From the NCBI GenBank assembly GCA_965371225.1, contig CBDUXP010000008.1:1-64000 (forward strand): a stretch of 64,000 bases of DNA, in the 5' to 3' direction. The first letter of the stretch is position 1. Each line of letters opens with the position of its first letter. The notes under the pieces are model-generated. The model was not told where the DNA came from. It saw nothing but the letters and a program-made list of their open reading frames with translations, and did no database searches. Shown here piece by piece: positions 56,820-64,000 of this stretch. The translations under genes and the position numbers were made by a program. The stretch is from CBDUXP01 sp965371225 [NCBI: uncultured bacterium] (lineage in GTDB: Bacteria > Abyssobacteria > SURF-5 > CBDUXP01).

Positions 56820-57551
56820 CTATTCCACGGCGAAAATGCGGTCGGGGTCCAGCCGGGCGTGGAGGGACGCGGCGGCGGTCTCGAGGTAGGCGGGGTCCTT
56901 GGACTCCACGGTCACGCGCACGTGCCAATCCTGATTCCCGATGACGGGATAACTGCCGCACGCGATCTCCGGAAACTCCGTGAGCCACACGTTCAGCGTT
57001 TCGGCCAAGTCGGACTCCCGCATCTGGAGATAGAACGTGCGGAGGTGGTACGCGGCATCCCGGAACGTCTCGCGCACGGCTTCGAAATCGCGCCGGAAAA
57101 TTTCCGGAATGCCGGGAAGGATGAAGATGTTCTCCACCTGCATGACCGGGAACCGGATGCTCTCGTGATAGTGCAGCGTGGTGCCGTCCACGATCTCCGC
57201 CATCTTGAAGCTGGCCTTCGGCGCTTCGCCTTCCGGGAAGAAACTCCGGATGATGGCGGCCAGCTCCGGCGCTTGCGTCACCTCGCGGTCGAGCGCGCGG
57301 GCGATGGCGGCGATGGTGATGTCGTCGTGCGTGGGGCCCACCCCACCGGACGTGAACACCCACGTGTAGCGCCGCGAGAGCTCCACCAGGTTGGGCATGA
57401 TGGCGTCGAACTCATCCGGCACGACGATGATGCGTTCGAGGGACGTGCCCAACGCCCGCAGCTCTTTGGCAAGGTACGGCGAGTTGGCATCCTGCACCTT
57501 TCCGGAGAGGATCTCGTTCCCGATGATGAGAATGCCAGCGGTGGAATCCAT
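56820..57551 (-). CDS. CinA-like molybdopterin-binding domain protein
   Basis: The 243-residue protein is the N-terminal MoCF-biosynthesis/CinA domain only. It has LIIGNEILSGKVQDANSPYL, TSGGVGPTHDDITIAAIA and FILPGIPEIFRRDF. The C-terminal nicotinamide amidase domain of full CinA is absent. The function of stand-alone forms is unclear; nucleotide-pyrophosphatase activity in NAD or coenzyme recycling is known for some CinA homologues. ATG 57551 and its own promoter fix the start. It is divergent from the PilZ gene. Confidence 0.85.
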   Translation of the reverse strand: MDSTAGILIIGNEILSGKVQDANSPYLAKELRALGTSLERIIVVPDEFDAIMPNLVELSRRYTWVFTSGGVGPTHDDITIAAIARALDREVTQAPELAAIIRSFFPEGEAPKASFKMAEIVDGTTLHYHESIRFPVMQVENIFILPGIPEIFRRDFEAVRETFRDAAYHLRTFYLQMRESDLAETLNVWLTEFPEIACGSYPVIGNQDWHVRVTVESKDPAYLETAAASLHARLDPDRIFAVE

Positions 57552-57582
57552 GAACGCGCGCGCGTGCGCCGAAGCCGCAGGT

Positions 57583-57611
57583 ACTCTAGCGCAGCGATGC
57601 ACGCGCGGCAA
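57583..57611 (-). promoter_or_regulatory. Sigma70-type promoter of the CinA-like gene
   Basis: TTGCCG (57606-57611, minus strand) and TAGAGT (57583-57588) are 17 bases apart, about 32 bases before the ATG. Confidence 0.5.
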
Positions 57612-57617
57612 CTCCGG

Positions 57618-57646
57618 TTGACGCCGCCCACCGCCGCCGGTATCCT
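57618..57646 (+). promoter_or_regulatory. Sigma70-type promoter of the PilZ gene
   Basis: TTGACG (57618-57623) and TATCCT (57641-57646) are 17 bases apart. Its -35 lies six bases from the -35 of the opposite promoter, so the two promoters are back to back. The leader before GTG 57680 is about 26 bases. Confidence 0.6.
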
Positions 57647-57679
57647 ACACGTAAGTCCTCTCGTCTCAACGGATTCCAA

Positions 57680-58027
57680 GTGGCCGAAGAACTCTACTTC
57701 AGTCCCGACGGCAAATCGCTCCAACGGGGCAAGCGCGCATCCAAACGCCGGCCCATCGACCGCATGGTGGAGATGTGGCGCGTGGGCGAAGCGGACCAGC
57801 CGGTGGATGGGCGCGCTACGGATATTTCCCTGGACGGCCTCATGATCCATACCGCCGCTGAGTTTGCCGTCGGGGACGAGATCATGGTGGACGTGAAGCG
57901 GGACAAGGAGCTGGACGGCCCCACCTTCTTATACGCGCGCGCGCGCATCGTCCGGATCATCGAAGTGGAGGGCGGCCTGCACGGGCTCGGGATCCGGCTG
58001 ATCGCCAAGGAACGCAAGCCGGAATAG
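57680..58027 (+). CDS. PilZ-domain protein
   Basis: The 115-residue protein is one PilZ domain. The basic segment RASKRRPIDR and the later DISLDG (D/NxSxxG type) form the cyclic di-GMP pocket of the family. LYARARIVRI and LHGLGIRLI complete the barrel. GTG start from its own promoter. Such proteins pass cyclic di-GMP signals to motility, secretion or polysaccharide machinery. The three GspE/PilB ATPases 14-25 kb away are possible targets, which is inference. Confidence 0.82.
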   Translation: MAEELYFSPDGKSLQRGKRASKRRPIDRMVEMWRVGEADQPVDGRATDISLDGLMIHTAAEFAVGDEIMVDVKRDKELDGPTFLYARARIVRIIEVEGGLHGLGIRLIAKERKPE

Positions 58028-58127
58028 GGGCGATGCTCCGGGGCCCGTCCCCCCGCCGCCGGCCGCGGCCCCGGCCGCGCCTTTCCCCGCCCGTCCGCCG
58101 GGGACACACTACAGTGGGCGGGACCCG

Positions 58128-58156
58128 TTGTCTGCGTGGTGGGGCGCGGCTATGCT
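58128..58156 (+). promoter_or_regulatory. Sigma70-type promoter of the FrhB-like gene
   Basis: TTGTCT (58128-58133) and TATGCT (58151-58156) are 17 bases apart. Transcription should start near 58163, so an ATG that overlaps the promoter cannot be the start of the gene. Confidence 0.55.
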
Positions 58157-58187
58157 GGGCGCCGCCGCACAGCCGGAGGGAGTACGC

Positions 58188-59348
58188 GTGGCCGGTCATC
58201 GAACCTTCGTCGAACTCATTAATGATGTGATCAAGGCCGACCGCTGTTCGGAATGCGGCGCCTGCGTCATCGTGTGCCCGTACAACGTGCTGGAGTACCA
58301 CGAGACCAAACCCCGGCGCCGGCCCAAGGACGGGGTGGCGGACGATTTCTGCGAGGTGCACGACCGTCTCGGCTGCGACGTGTGTGCGCAAGTGTGTCCG
58401 CAGCTCGACGATCAGGAGGTGGAGCTGGCGGACTGGTTCGTCAAGGACGGCGAGGCGTGGCAACTGGGCGAGTACGGGTGGTACAAGGACTTCTTCGTGG
58501 CGCGGGCCGTCAACAAGGACGTGCTCATGCGCGGGCAGGACGGCGGCGTGGTCACCGCCATGCTGCTCTACGCGCTGGAACGCGACATCATCGACGGCGC
58601 CATCGTGACGGTCGCCGATCCCGACACGCCCTGCTTGCCGAAGCCGGCAGTGGCCACCACGCCGGAGGAAATTCTCGCCAGCGCCGGCTCGTGGTACACC
58701 TACGCGCCGAACCTCCTGGCGTACGACGAGGCCCTCGAGCGCGGCCTGGAGCGCATCGCCTACGTGGGCGTGCCCTGCCAAATTACGCCGCTCGCCAAGA
58801 TGGCGATTCAGGCGCCACCGCGGCCCGAGTGGGACGCGGCGCGGGACCGGCCGGACAAGTCCTGGCCCCGGCAGAACGAATACCTCACGCGCGCCGCCGA
58901 GCGCACCGCCCTGCGCATCGGCCTGTACTGCTCCGAGACGTTCTCCTACGAAGGGCTCATGATCCAGAAGATCCAGGGCGACATGGGCATCCCGCTCTCG
59001 TTCGTGGACAACTTCAACGTCAAGGGCAAAGTGTTGATCCGCACGAAGGACGGGGTCGTGCACGACCTTGCGCTCAAGGACGCGCAAGAGTACGCGCGAG
59101 TCGAGTGCCACTCCTGCCGCGATTTCTCCGCGCAGTGGAGCGACATCAGCTTCGGCGGCGTCGGCACCCGCGACTGGACCATCTGCCAACCGCGCACGCA
59201 GCGCGGCCTCGACCTCCTCCAGCAGATGATCGACGATGGCTACATCGAGCTGGCCGACAAGGCCGAGTTCGAGAAGTGCTTCCGCACGCTGACCTTCCTG
59301 ACTATCCAGCAGTTGCTGCGCGCCGGCCCCGCCGGCCACCACGCCTAG
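58188..59348 (+). CDS. Coenzyme F420 hydrogenase/dehydrogenase beta-subunit-like (FrhB) protein
   Basis: The 386-residue protein has an N-terminal ferredoxin-like cluster (CSECGACVIVCP) and a second cysteine pair region (CDVCAQVCPQ). The FrhB N-domain (KDFFVARAVNKDVLMRGQDG GVV-type) and C-domain with ECHSCRDFSAQWSDISFGG follow. FrhB-family proteins bind F420, FAD and Fe-S and transfer electrons between F420 and a partner. GTG 58188 has GGAGGG seven bases upstream and lies after the promoter. It converges on the F420 biosynthesis operon. The partner and substrate are unknown. Confidence 0.85.
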   Translation: MAGHRTFVELINDVIKADRCSECGACVIVCPYNVLEYHETKPRRRPKDGVADDFCEVHDRLGCDVCAQVCPQLDDQEVELADWFVKDGEAWQLGEYGWYKDFFVARAVNKDVLMRGQDGGVVTAMLLYALERDIIDGAIVTVADPDTPCLPKPAVATTPEEILASAGSWYTYAPNLLAYDEALERGLERIAYVGVPCQITPLAKMAIQAPPRPEWDAARDRPDKSWPRQNEYLTRAAERTALRIGLYCSETFSYEGLMIQKIQGDMGIPLSFVDNFNVKGKVLIRTKDGVVHDLALKDAQEYARVECHSCRDFSAQWSDISFGGVGTRDWTICQPRTQRGLDLLQQMIDDGYIELADKAEFEKCFRTLTFLTIQQLLRAGPAGHHA

Positions 59349-59402
59349 CCTGCCGGGCAGCGGGTGCCCCACCGCGCCCCTCACTCGCAGGCCGGAATTC
59401 GT

Positions 59403-59424
59403 AGGGGCGCGATTCATCGCGCCC
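59403..59424. repeat. Perfect palindromic hairpin in a convergent gap
   Basis: GGGCGCGA (59405-59412) pairs with TCGCGCCC (59417-59424) around TTCA, flanked by TAG. It lies between convergent genes and may terminate both. The unit looks like the short intergenic palindromes that repeat in many genomes, but only one copy was seen here. Confidence 0.45.
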
Positions 59425-59458
59425 GTGCACGCGGGGAGGCGGCAGGCGGGGACGTGCC

Positions 59459-60217
59459 CTAGCGGAACAGGTCTTCGCCGGGCTTGCGGAGGAGCGCTTG
59501 CGCGTTCGTGCGGTTGTTCCGGCGGTACCGGTATCCGCGCACGATCACCACCGGCACCCCGGCATCCTTGCGCATCAGCAGCCCCGCGGCGGCGGCAAGT
59601 TCGTCGGCGACGGCCACCATCGTGTGCTCCAGCGGGCGACCCATCAGGTCTTTCTTGCCCGCATAGTCCTCGATGGGCCGGAGCCCGCTCACCCCAATCG
59701 CAAACTCCACGAGCCCGGCGCGCCACGGCCGTCCCCACGTGTCGCTGACGATCACCGACAACGTGCACCCGGCCAGGCGCTCCAGCTCCTCCTGCAAGGC
59801 CGCGGCGGCGCGGTCGGAATCCTCGGGCAGCAGCAGCGCGTGGTCGTCCCGCTCCACGTTGCTCTGGTCCACGCCCGCGTTGGCGCAGATGAACCCGTGG
59901 TGCGTTTCGCAGATGAGCACGCCGCGGTCCATCCGCGCCACCCGCTTCGTTTCCCGCAACACGGTCTCGATGAGCCGCGGATCCTTACCGTACGTACTGG
60001 CGTAGCGTTCCGCGAAAGGGGACGGGCGCACTTTCCGCAAATCGACCCACCGGCCCGCCGCCTTTGACACGATCTTCTGCGCCACCACGAGCACGTCGCC
60101 CTTCTGCAGGCGCACGTCTTGCGCGTCGCACGCGTCCACGATGCGCGGGGCAAGCGCCGCGCCCTTCCGAATGCGCGGCAGCCCCATCACGGGGATGAGC
60201 GCGATCGGTTCAGGCAT
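59459..60217 (-). CDS. cofE: Coenzyme F420-0:L-glutamate ligase
   Basis: The 252-residue protein adds glutamate residues to F420-0 using GTP. Family marks are MGLPRIRKGAALA, GDVLVVAQKIVSKAAGR, ETHHGFICANAGVDQSN and VSDTWGRPWRAGL. It is a stand-alone CofE, unlike the actinobacterial FbiB fusion. The last gene of the cof operon; eight-base overlap with cofC. Confidence 0.94.
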   Translation of the reverse strand: MPEPIALIPVMGLPRIRKGAALAPRIVDACDAQDVRLQKGDVLVVAQKIVSKAAGRWVDLRKVRPSPFAERYASTYGKDPRLIETVLRETKRVARMDRGVLICETHHGFICANAGVDQSNVERDDHALLLPEDSDRAAAALQEELERLAGCTLSVIVSDTWGRPWRAGLVEFAIGVSGLRPIEDYAGKKDLMGRPLEHTMVAVADELAAAAGLLMRKDAGVPVVIVRGYRYRRNNRTNAQALLRKPGEDLFR

Positions 60218-60854
60218 GGACGCTCGACAACCAGGGCCGCGCGTGCGCCACGCTCCGGCGCGGCGCGTCCGTGGCCGCGAGCCGGGCGAGGTCGTCGGGC
60301 GTGTCGATATCGAGCGCGATCGACGGACAGGACACGATGACGGGCGCGACGCCCGCCGCGTTGGCCAGGCCCCGGTGGCGGGCCAGCGATCCGGGCCCGA
60401 AGGCGATGGGAATCAGGCCGGCGGGCCGGCGAAACACGGCGTTCGTTCCCGTTCCGTCCTCGGACGGCACGTACGCGATCCCCGCGCCCCCAACGGCGTC
60501 GAGCACGCGGGCCACCTCCGCCGCCTGCGTCAGGGGACAGTCGCCGGTGATCACCAGCGTGGCCGTCGCGCCCTGCCCCACCGCGCGGTCGGTGGCCCAG
60601 TTGACCGCCCCATTGAGTCCGCTCCCGGCCGGTTCGGCCCAGGCGTCCACCGCGTGCGCCGCCGCGAGCGCTTGCACGGCGGTATCGCGACTGACGACGA
60701 CAATCCGGTCGATGGCGGCGACGGCCGCGCACGCGTCCAGCAGATCCTCCAGCATGGCGCCCACCAGCGCGCGCCGCTGGGCGGGTGCGAGGACGGGTGC
60801 CAGGCGATGCTTCACCGTCGTCAACGACTTCACGGGGATCAGGGTAATGAGCAC
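60210..60854 (-). CDS. cofC: 2-phospho-L-lactate (or phosphoenolpyruvate) guanylyltransferase
   Basis: The 214-residue enzyme activates the side-chain donor of F420 with GTP. It begins LITLIPVKSLTTVKHRLAP and has VITGDCPLTQ and VPSEDGTGTNAVF, the CofC marks. Whether it uses phospholactate or phosphoenolpyruvate (as in bacteria using the dehydro-F420 route) cannot be read from motifs; no FbiB-type reductase is in the window. GTG start, 18 bases after cofD. Confidence 0.93.
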   Translation of the reverse strand: MLITLIPVKSLTTVKHRLAPVLAPAQRRALVGAMLEDLLDACAAVAAIDRIVVVSRDTAVQALAAAHAVDAWAEPAGSGLNGAVNWATDRAVGQGATATLVITGDCPLTQAAEVARVLDAVGGAGIAYVPSEDGTGTNAVFRRPAGLIPIAFGPGSLARHRGLANAAGVAPVIVSCPSIALDIDTPDDLARLAATDAPRRSVAHARPWLSSVHA

Positions 60855-60872
60855 GGTCCGAGCGCCACGCCG

Positions 60873-63377
60873 CTAGCGGCGCTGTCCCCCGCGGCGCCGC
60901 GCCCGTTCCGCCATCGTTTCCGCTTCGTCGCTCGGGGTCCAGCCCAGCGTCTCGAGGGATGCCGGGACGTTCGACATCTTGCCGGCCGTGCTCTGCGCCG
61001 GCTTCGGCGTGTCCGCCGCGGGAGCGGGGGGGGTCGTCGATGGCGCTGCCGGTGGTGCGGGCGGGTGTGGCGTCGCGGTCTCCTCCGGAATTTTCCGCTG
61101 GAGTTTGGCCACGTGGGCTTCGCTCGCGGCAATCGCCGTGGTGGCCGCGTCCAGTTGGGCCTGCAGCTTCTGCACCTGCGCCTGGAGTCCGGCCACCGCG
61201 CTTCGCAGATCCTCCCGCACCCGCGCGGACTGGTTGCCGCGCGACTCCGCCGCCACCGCCTCGGCCGTCGCCAGTCGCGCGCGGAGGTGCCCGATCACTT
61301 GGCGCGCGCGTTCCCGCTGCACTGTTCGCCGCTCGCGCGACTGCCGGCGCTGCTGGGCGGCCTCGCGGAGGGCGGTTTCCAACTCTTGGATACGCGCGTG
61401 CGTGCGGCTCTCGGCCATGTTCCCCGCGGTGTCTTCCGCATCGGCACGTTGCTCGGCCATGTCCCCCTCCTGCCGCGCCTCATCGCGCGCGGCCATAAGG
61501 CGCCACGCCTCCTGCTCCAGCACACGCACCTGCTCGCGATGCTCCGCTTCGGCCGTGCCCAGGCGGTGCTCCCGGTCGGCAAGCTGCTCGGTCAGGGTGG
61601 CGCTACGCACCTGGGCTTCGGCACGCGTCTCGGCAAGGACCGTGGTTTCGCGTTCCAGCGCCGCGACGCGCTCTTGCCCCTGCAACTCGATTCCGCGGAA
61701 CGCCTCCTCCCACTGGGCGTTCGCCACCTGCGCCCTCTCGCCCGCGGCGCGGGTGGCGCGCAGTTCCTCCGTCAAGGCGGCGAACTGCGCCTGCACCTCC
61801 TGGGTGTCCGACGTGCCGCCGGCGCCACCGCCATCGCGCAAGGCGTTCCGCTCCGCTTCCAGGGCCGCGATCCGCCCCCGCAGGCGCTCCCCGTGCGCCA
61901 CGACCGTGTCCAGCGCGCGCTGGGCCTCCGCATCCCGTACGCGGGCGTCCTCCGCCGCGGAAGCGCGCTGGCGATCCAGGTTCACCTGTTGCTCCGCCCG
62001 TTCCGCCTCGGCAGCGGCCAACTGCGCCTCAAGCGCCGCCGCCTGCGTAACCGCGGCGGCCTCCCGCGCCTCGGCCACGTCTGCGGCGGTCTGCTCGTCA
62101 CGCGCGGCCCGGCGTTGCTCGTCCAGTGCGAGCTGGGCGGCGTCGTGCTCGCTCCAGGCGAGGTCCGCATCCGCCGTAGCGCGGGCCAGCTTGTCTCGCG
62201 TCTCCTCCACCTCCTCCCGTAATTCTTCGACGGTACGTTGGAGCGCGTCGAGTTCGGCCCACGCAACGGCGGCATCTTCGGTAGCGAGCAGTTGGGCGTC
62301 CAGCTCCGCGATGCGCGTGCGCAAGGCCTCCACCTCGGCCCCGGTGGGATCAGGCGCCGCCGCGGTGATGGTGTGCGGGTCGGGGCCGGGCGTGAGGGGC
62401 TGGAACGGGGGGGGCTGGGGCGGCGGCACCTGCGTGACGGGGTAGTCCACCGCCGCCAGGACGCTCCGCGCGACGGTGAGCGACGCGGGCAGGTCCGGCA
62501 TCAGCGTGTCGATGGCCAGCACGGTCAGGCCGCGCTGTTCCAACGCCGGCGCATCGGCGGCGTCGCGGTCGTGAATGACGAGCAGGTCGATGAGGCCGGC
62601 ATAGGCGTCGGCCAAGCCCTCGTTACTCACGGCGATCCCGAACGCGCGCATGAGTTGCGCGGAGGGGCCGCTGACGGGCGCGCCCCCAAGCAGCGGGCTC
62701 ACCGCGACGCCGCGCGCCTTGCTGGCCACGATCGCGTCGAAGATCCCGTTCACGCTGAGGATCGTCCCAATGCTCACCACGGGGCTGCTCGGCGCGATGA
62801 GCAGCACGTCGGCCTCGGCGATGGCCTGCAGCACCCCGGCGGCGGGTTGGGCCGCGCCGATGTTCTGGAAGATGATCGCCTGCACGTCGTCCGGCGCCCC
62901 GCGCTCGATGAGGTACTCCTGAAAATGCACGAGGGACCCGTCGGCCAATTGCACGTGCGTTTCCACCGTCTGGTCGGTCATGAGCAGGATGCGCTGTTGC
63001 ACGCCGAGGGCCCGGCGAATGTCGTCTGCGACCGCGGACGGCGTCTTCCCCTGTGCCAGCAGATTGGTGCGGTGCAGGTGCGTGGCCAGGTCGCGATCGC
63101 CCAGGTTGAACCAGCCCGGCCGGCCGTAGCCGCGCAATTGTTCGAGGCAGACGAACGAATCTTGGGCGAAGCCCCACGCCTTGAGGGGATCCACCAGGCC
63201 GGCGAGGGTGTACGTAATAATGTCCACGTCCGGGGAAATGCGCAGGCCATGCATGGTCACGTCATCGCCCGTGTTGACGATGACGGTCAACCGCTCGGGC
63301 GGGACGCAGCCGGCCACCCCGCGGACGAACTTGGCGCCGCCGGTGCCGCCGGCCAGCACGACCACGTTACCGCTCAT
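60873..63377 (-). CDS. cofD: CofD transferase fused to an approximately 500-residue coiled coil
   Basis: Residues 1 to about 312 are a complete CofD, which joins the activated side chain to Fo. It shows VVLAGGTGGAKFVRGV, VNTGDDVTMHGLRISPDV, FNLGDRDLATHLHR, APSSPVVSIGTIL and SPLLGGAPVSG. A Pro-rich linker (VPPPQPPPFQPL) leads to two long heptad-rich segments (about 340-510 and 522-750) split by GGGAGGT. A Pro/Ala linker and a 40-residue basic end follow. Ordinary CofD is about 310 residues. The frame is unbroken and the last codons are like the rest, so this is one protein or a fused pair. ATG 63377 overlaps cofG (ATGA). Confidence 0.9.
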   Translation of the reverse strand: MSGNVVVLAGGTGGAKFVRGVAGCVPPERLTVIVNTGDDVTMHGLRISPDVDIITYTLAGLVDPLKAWGFAQDSFVCLEQLRGYGRPGWFNLGDRDLATHLHRTNLLAQGKTPSAVADDIRRALGVQQRILLMTDQTVETHVQLADGSLVHFQEYLIERGAPDDVQAIIFQNIGAAQPAAGVLQAIAEADVLLIAPSSPVVSIGTILSVNGIFDAIVASKARGVAVSPLLGGAPVSGPSAQLMRAFGIAVSNEGLADAYAGLIDLLVIHDRDAADAPALEQRGLTVLAIDTLMPDLPASLTVARSVLAAVDYPVTQVPPPQPPPFQPLTPGPDPHTITAAAPDPTGAEVEALRTRIAELDAQLLATEDAAVAWAELDALQRTVEELREEVEETRDKLARATADADLAWSEHDAAQLALDEQRRAARDEQTAADVAEAREAAAVTQAAALEAQLAAAEAERAEQQVNLDRQRASAAEDARVRDAEAQRALDTVVAHGERLRGRIAALEAERNALRDGGGAGGTSDTQEVQAQFAALTEELRATRAAGERAQVANAQWEEAFRGIELQGQERVAALERETTVLAETRAEAQVRSATLTEQLADREHRLGTAEAEHREQVRVLEQEAWRLMAARDEARQEGDMAEQRADAEDTAGNMAESRTHARIQELETALREAAQQRRQSRERRTVQRERARQVIGHLRARLATAEAVAAESRGNQSARVREDLRSAVAGLQAQVQKLQAQLDAATTAIAASEAHVAKLQRKIPEETATPHPPAPPAAPSTTPPAPAADTPKPAQSTAGKMSNVPASLETLGWTPSDEAETMAERARRRGGQRR

Positions 63378-64000
63378 CTGCCCGGCCCCCGGGCGAACCC
63401 GTCCGTGTCCGCGAGGCGATCCACAAATGGCGCCATCTCGGGATGGACGTACTCGCGCCGCCGCCGCACGTAGTCCGGGTACAGCGTCAGCCGCTCGCGC
63501 AGCCGGAAGCCGGCGCGTTCGGTCACGGCGCGCAACGCGTCCAGCGCCGGCCAGGGCGCCTCCGGATTCACGTAGTCCATGGTGAGGGGGGAGACGCCGC
63601 CCCAATCGGTGATGCCGCAGGCCAGGAACGCGCCATACTCGTCGGGCGTGAGGTTCGGCGGCGCCTGGATCGGCAGCTCGGGGCCGCAGATGAGCCGGGC
63701 GGCCGCGAGGACGCGCCGCATCATGGTCACGTCCGGCTCCGTACACCCTTCCATCCGCGTGCCGGATTTCGCGCGGAAGTTCTGCACGATGATTTCCTGG
63801 ATCTGGCCGCCGGCCGCCAGGTCGCGGAGGGCGAACAGGGTGTCGATGATCTCGTCGGGCCGTTCGCCGATGCCGATGAGCAGGCCGCTGGTGAGGGGTA
63901 CGCGGGTCGCCCGGCCGGCGCGCAACATCTCGAGCCGGCGTTCCGGCCGCTTGTCCGGCGACCGACGGTGCGCCGCGTCGGGGGCCATGAGGCGGTCGCT
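63374..64000 (-). CDS. cofG: 7,8-didemethyl-8-hydroxy-5-deazariboflavin synthase subunit CofG, C-terminal part
   Basis: The 208 residues seen are the C-terminal part of radical-SAM CofG. They include SPDKRPERRLEMLRAGR, SGLLIGIGERPDEIIDTL, IVQNFRAKSGTRM, APPNLTPDEY and CGITDWGGVSPLTMDYV. The N-terminal CxxxCxxC cluster lies beyond the window edge, so the start is not present. CofG joins with CofH to make Fo, the F420 chromophore. The stop overlaps the cofD start (ATGA). A cofH gene or fused CofH may lie upstream, outside the window. Confidence 0.9.
   Translation of the reverse strand, partial: SDRLMAPDAAHRRSPDKRPERRLEMLRAGRATRVPLTSGLLIGIGERPDEIIDTLFALRDLAAGGQIQEIIVQNFRAKSGTRMEGCTEPDVTMMRRVLAAARLICGPELPIQAPPNLTPDEYGAFLACGITDWGGVSPLTMDYVNPEAPWPALDALRAVTERAGFRLRERLTLYPDYVRRRREYVHPEMAPFVDRLADTDGFARGPGR

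Noticed and set aside
58128-58187. ATG 58128 as the start of the FrhB-like gene
   Set aside because: It overlaps the -35 hexamer of the promoter (58128-58133), upstream of the predicted transcription start. GTG 58188 has a good ribosome-binding site.

Overview
The window is one dense stretch of a high-GC (by eye, two thirds or more) bacterial chromosome with about 58 protein genes. I found no rRNA, tRNA, IS element, CRISPR array or prophage. The cell envelope has two membranes: there is a complete type II secretion (T2SS) core including the secretin, plus likely lipoproteins. The gene order rpsF-ssb-rpsR-(DUF2232)-rplI-dnaB and the fab/rnc cluster recall Desulfobacterota-like lineages. A full coenzyme F420 pathway block points to an uncultured deltaproteobacterium-like group (Binatota, Tectomicrobia or Rokubacteria-like). 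That placement is inference; no marker gene here settles it.

Layout. 0.1-7.7 kb (+): a ThDP-dependent enzyme, a MobA-like nucleotidyltransferase, an 11-heme cytochrome c, and a hybrid sensor kinase with a single-domain response regulator. 7.7-24.6 kb (-): cysteine desulfurase, cysS, then the rpsF-ssb-rpsR-DUF2232-rplI-dnaB-dapA-dapB run, the membrane pyrophosphatase hppA, and DUF177-rpmF-fabD-fabG-acpP-fabF-rnc, which lacks the plsX and fabH often found between rpmF and fabD. 23.5-29.5 kb (-): a tightly overlapping envelope-sugar operon (manB-rfbD-manA-uppP-DUF374 acyltransferase-manC). 29.7-32.2 kb: a glutathione transferase-like protein and a repetitive solenoid protein whose true start is unclear.

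32.3-47.8 kb (-): gspC-D-E-F-G-H-I-J-K-L-M, followed by two further GspE/PilB-type ATPases with their own promoter. Both extra ATPases carry N-terminal MshEN-like motifs, known elsewhere to bind cyclic di-GMP, and a PilZ-domain protein lies at 57.7 kb. 48-57.6 kb: a Ca2+/cation antiporter, a crotonase with two small ABM monooxygenases, rsgA, a 14-blade (two times seven) predicted beta-propeller lipoprotein, malate dehydrogenase, alanine racemase and a CinA-like domain protein. 57.7-64 kb: the PilZ protein, an FrhB-like F420/iron-sulfur oxidoreductase, then the convergent cofG-cofD-cofC-cofE operon. Here CofD carries an approximately 500-residue coiled-coil extension, the most unusual protein architecture in the window.

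Twelve intergenic regions contain the same sigma70-type layout (TTGNNN, 17-18 bp, TANNNT). These promoters also settle several translation starts (rpsF, gspC and the FrhB-like gene). All assignments come from reading motifs and gene order by eye; no database search was run.
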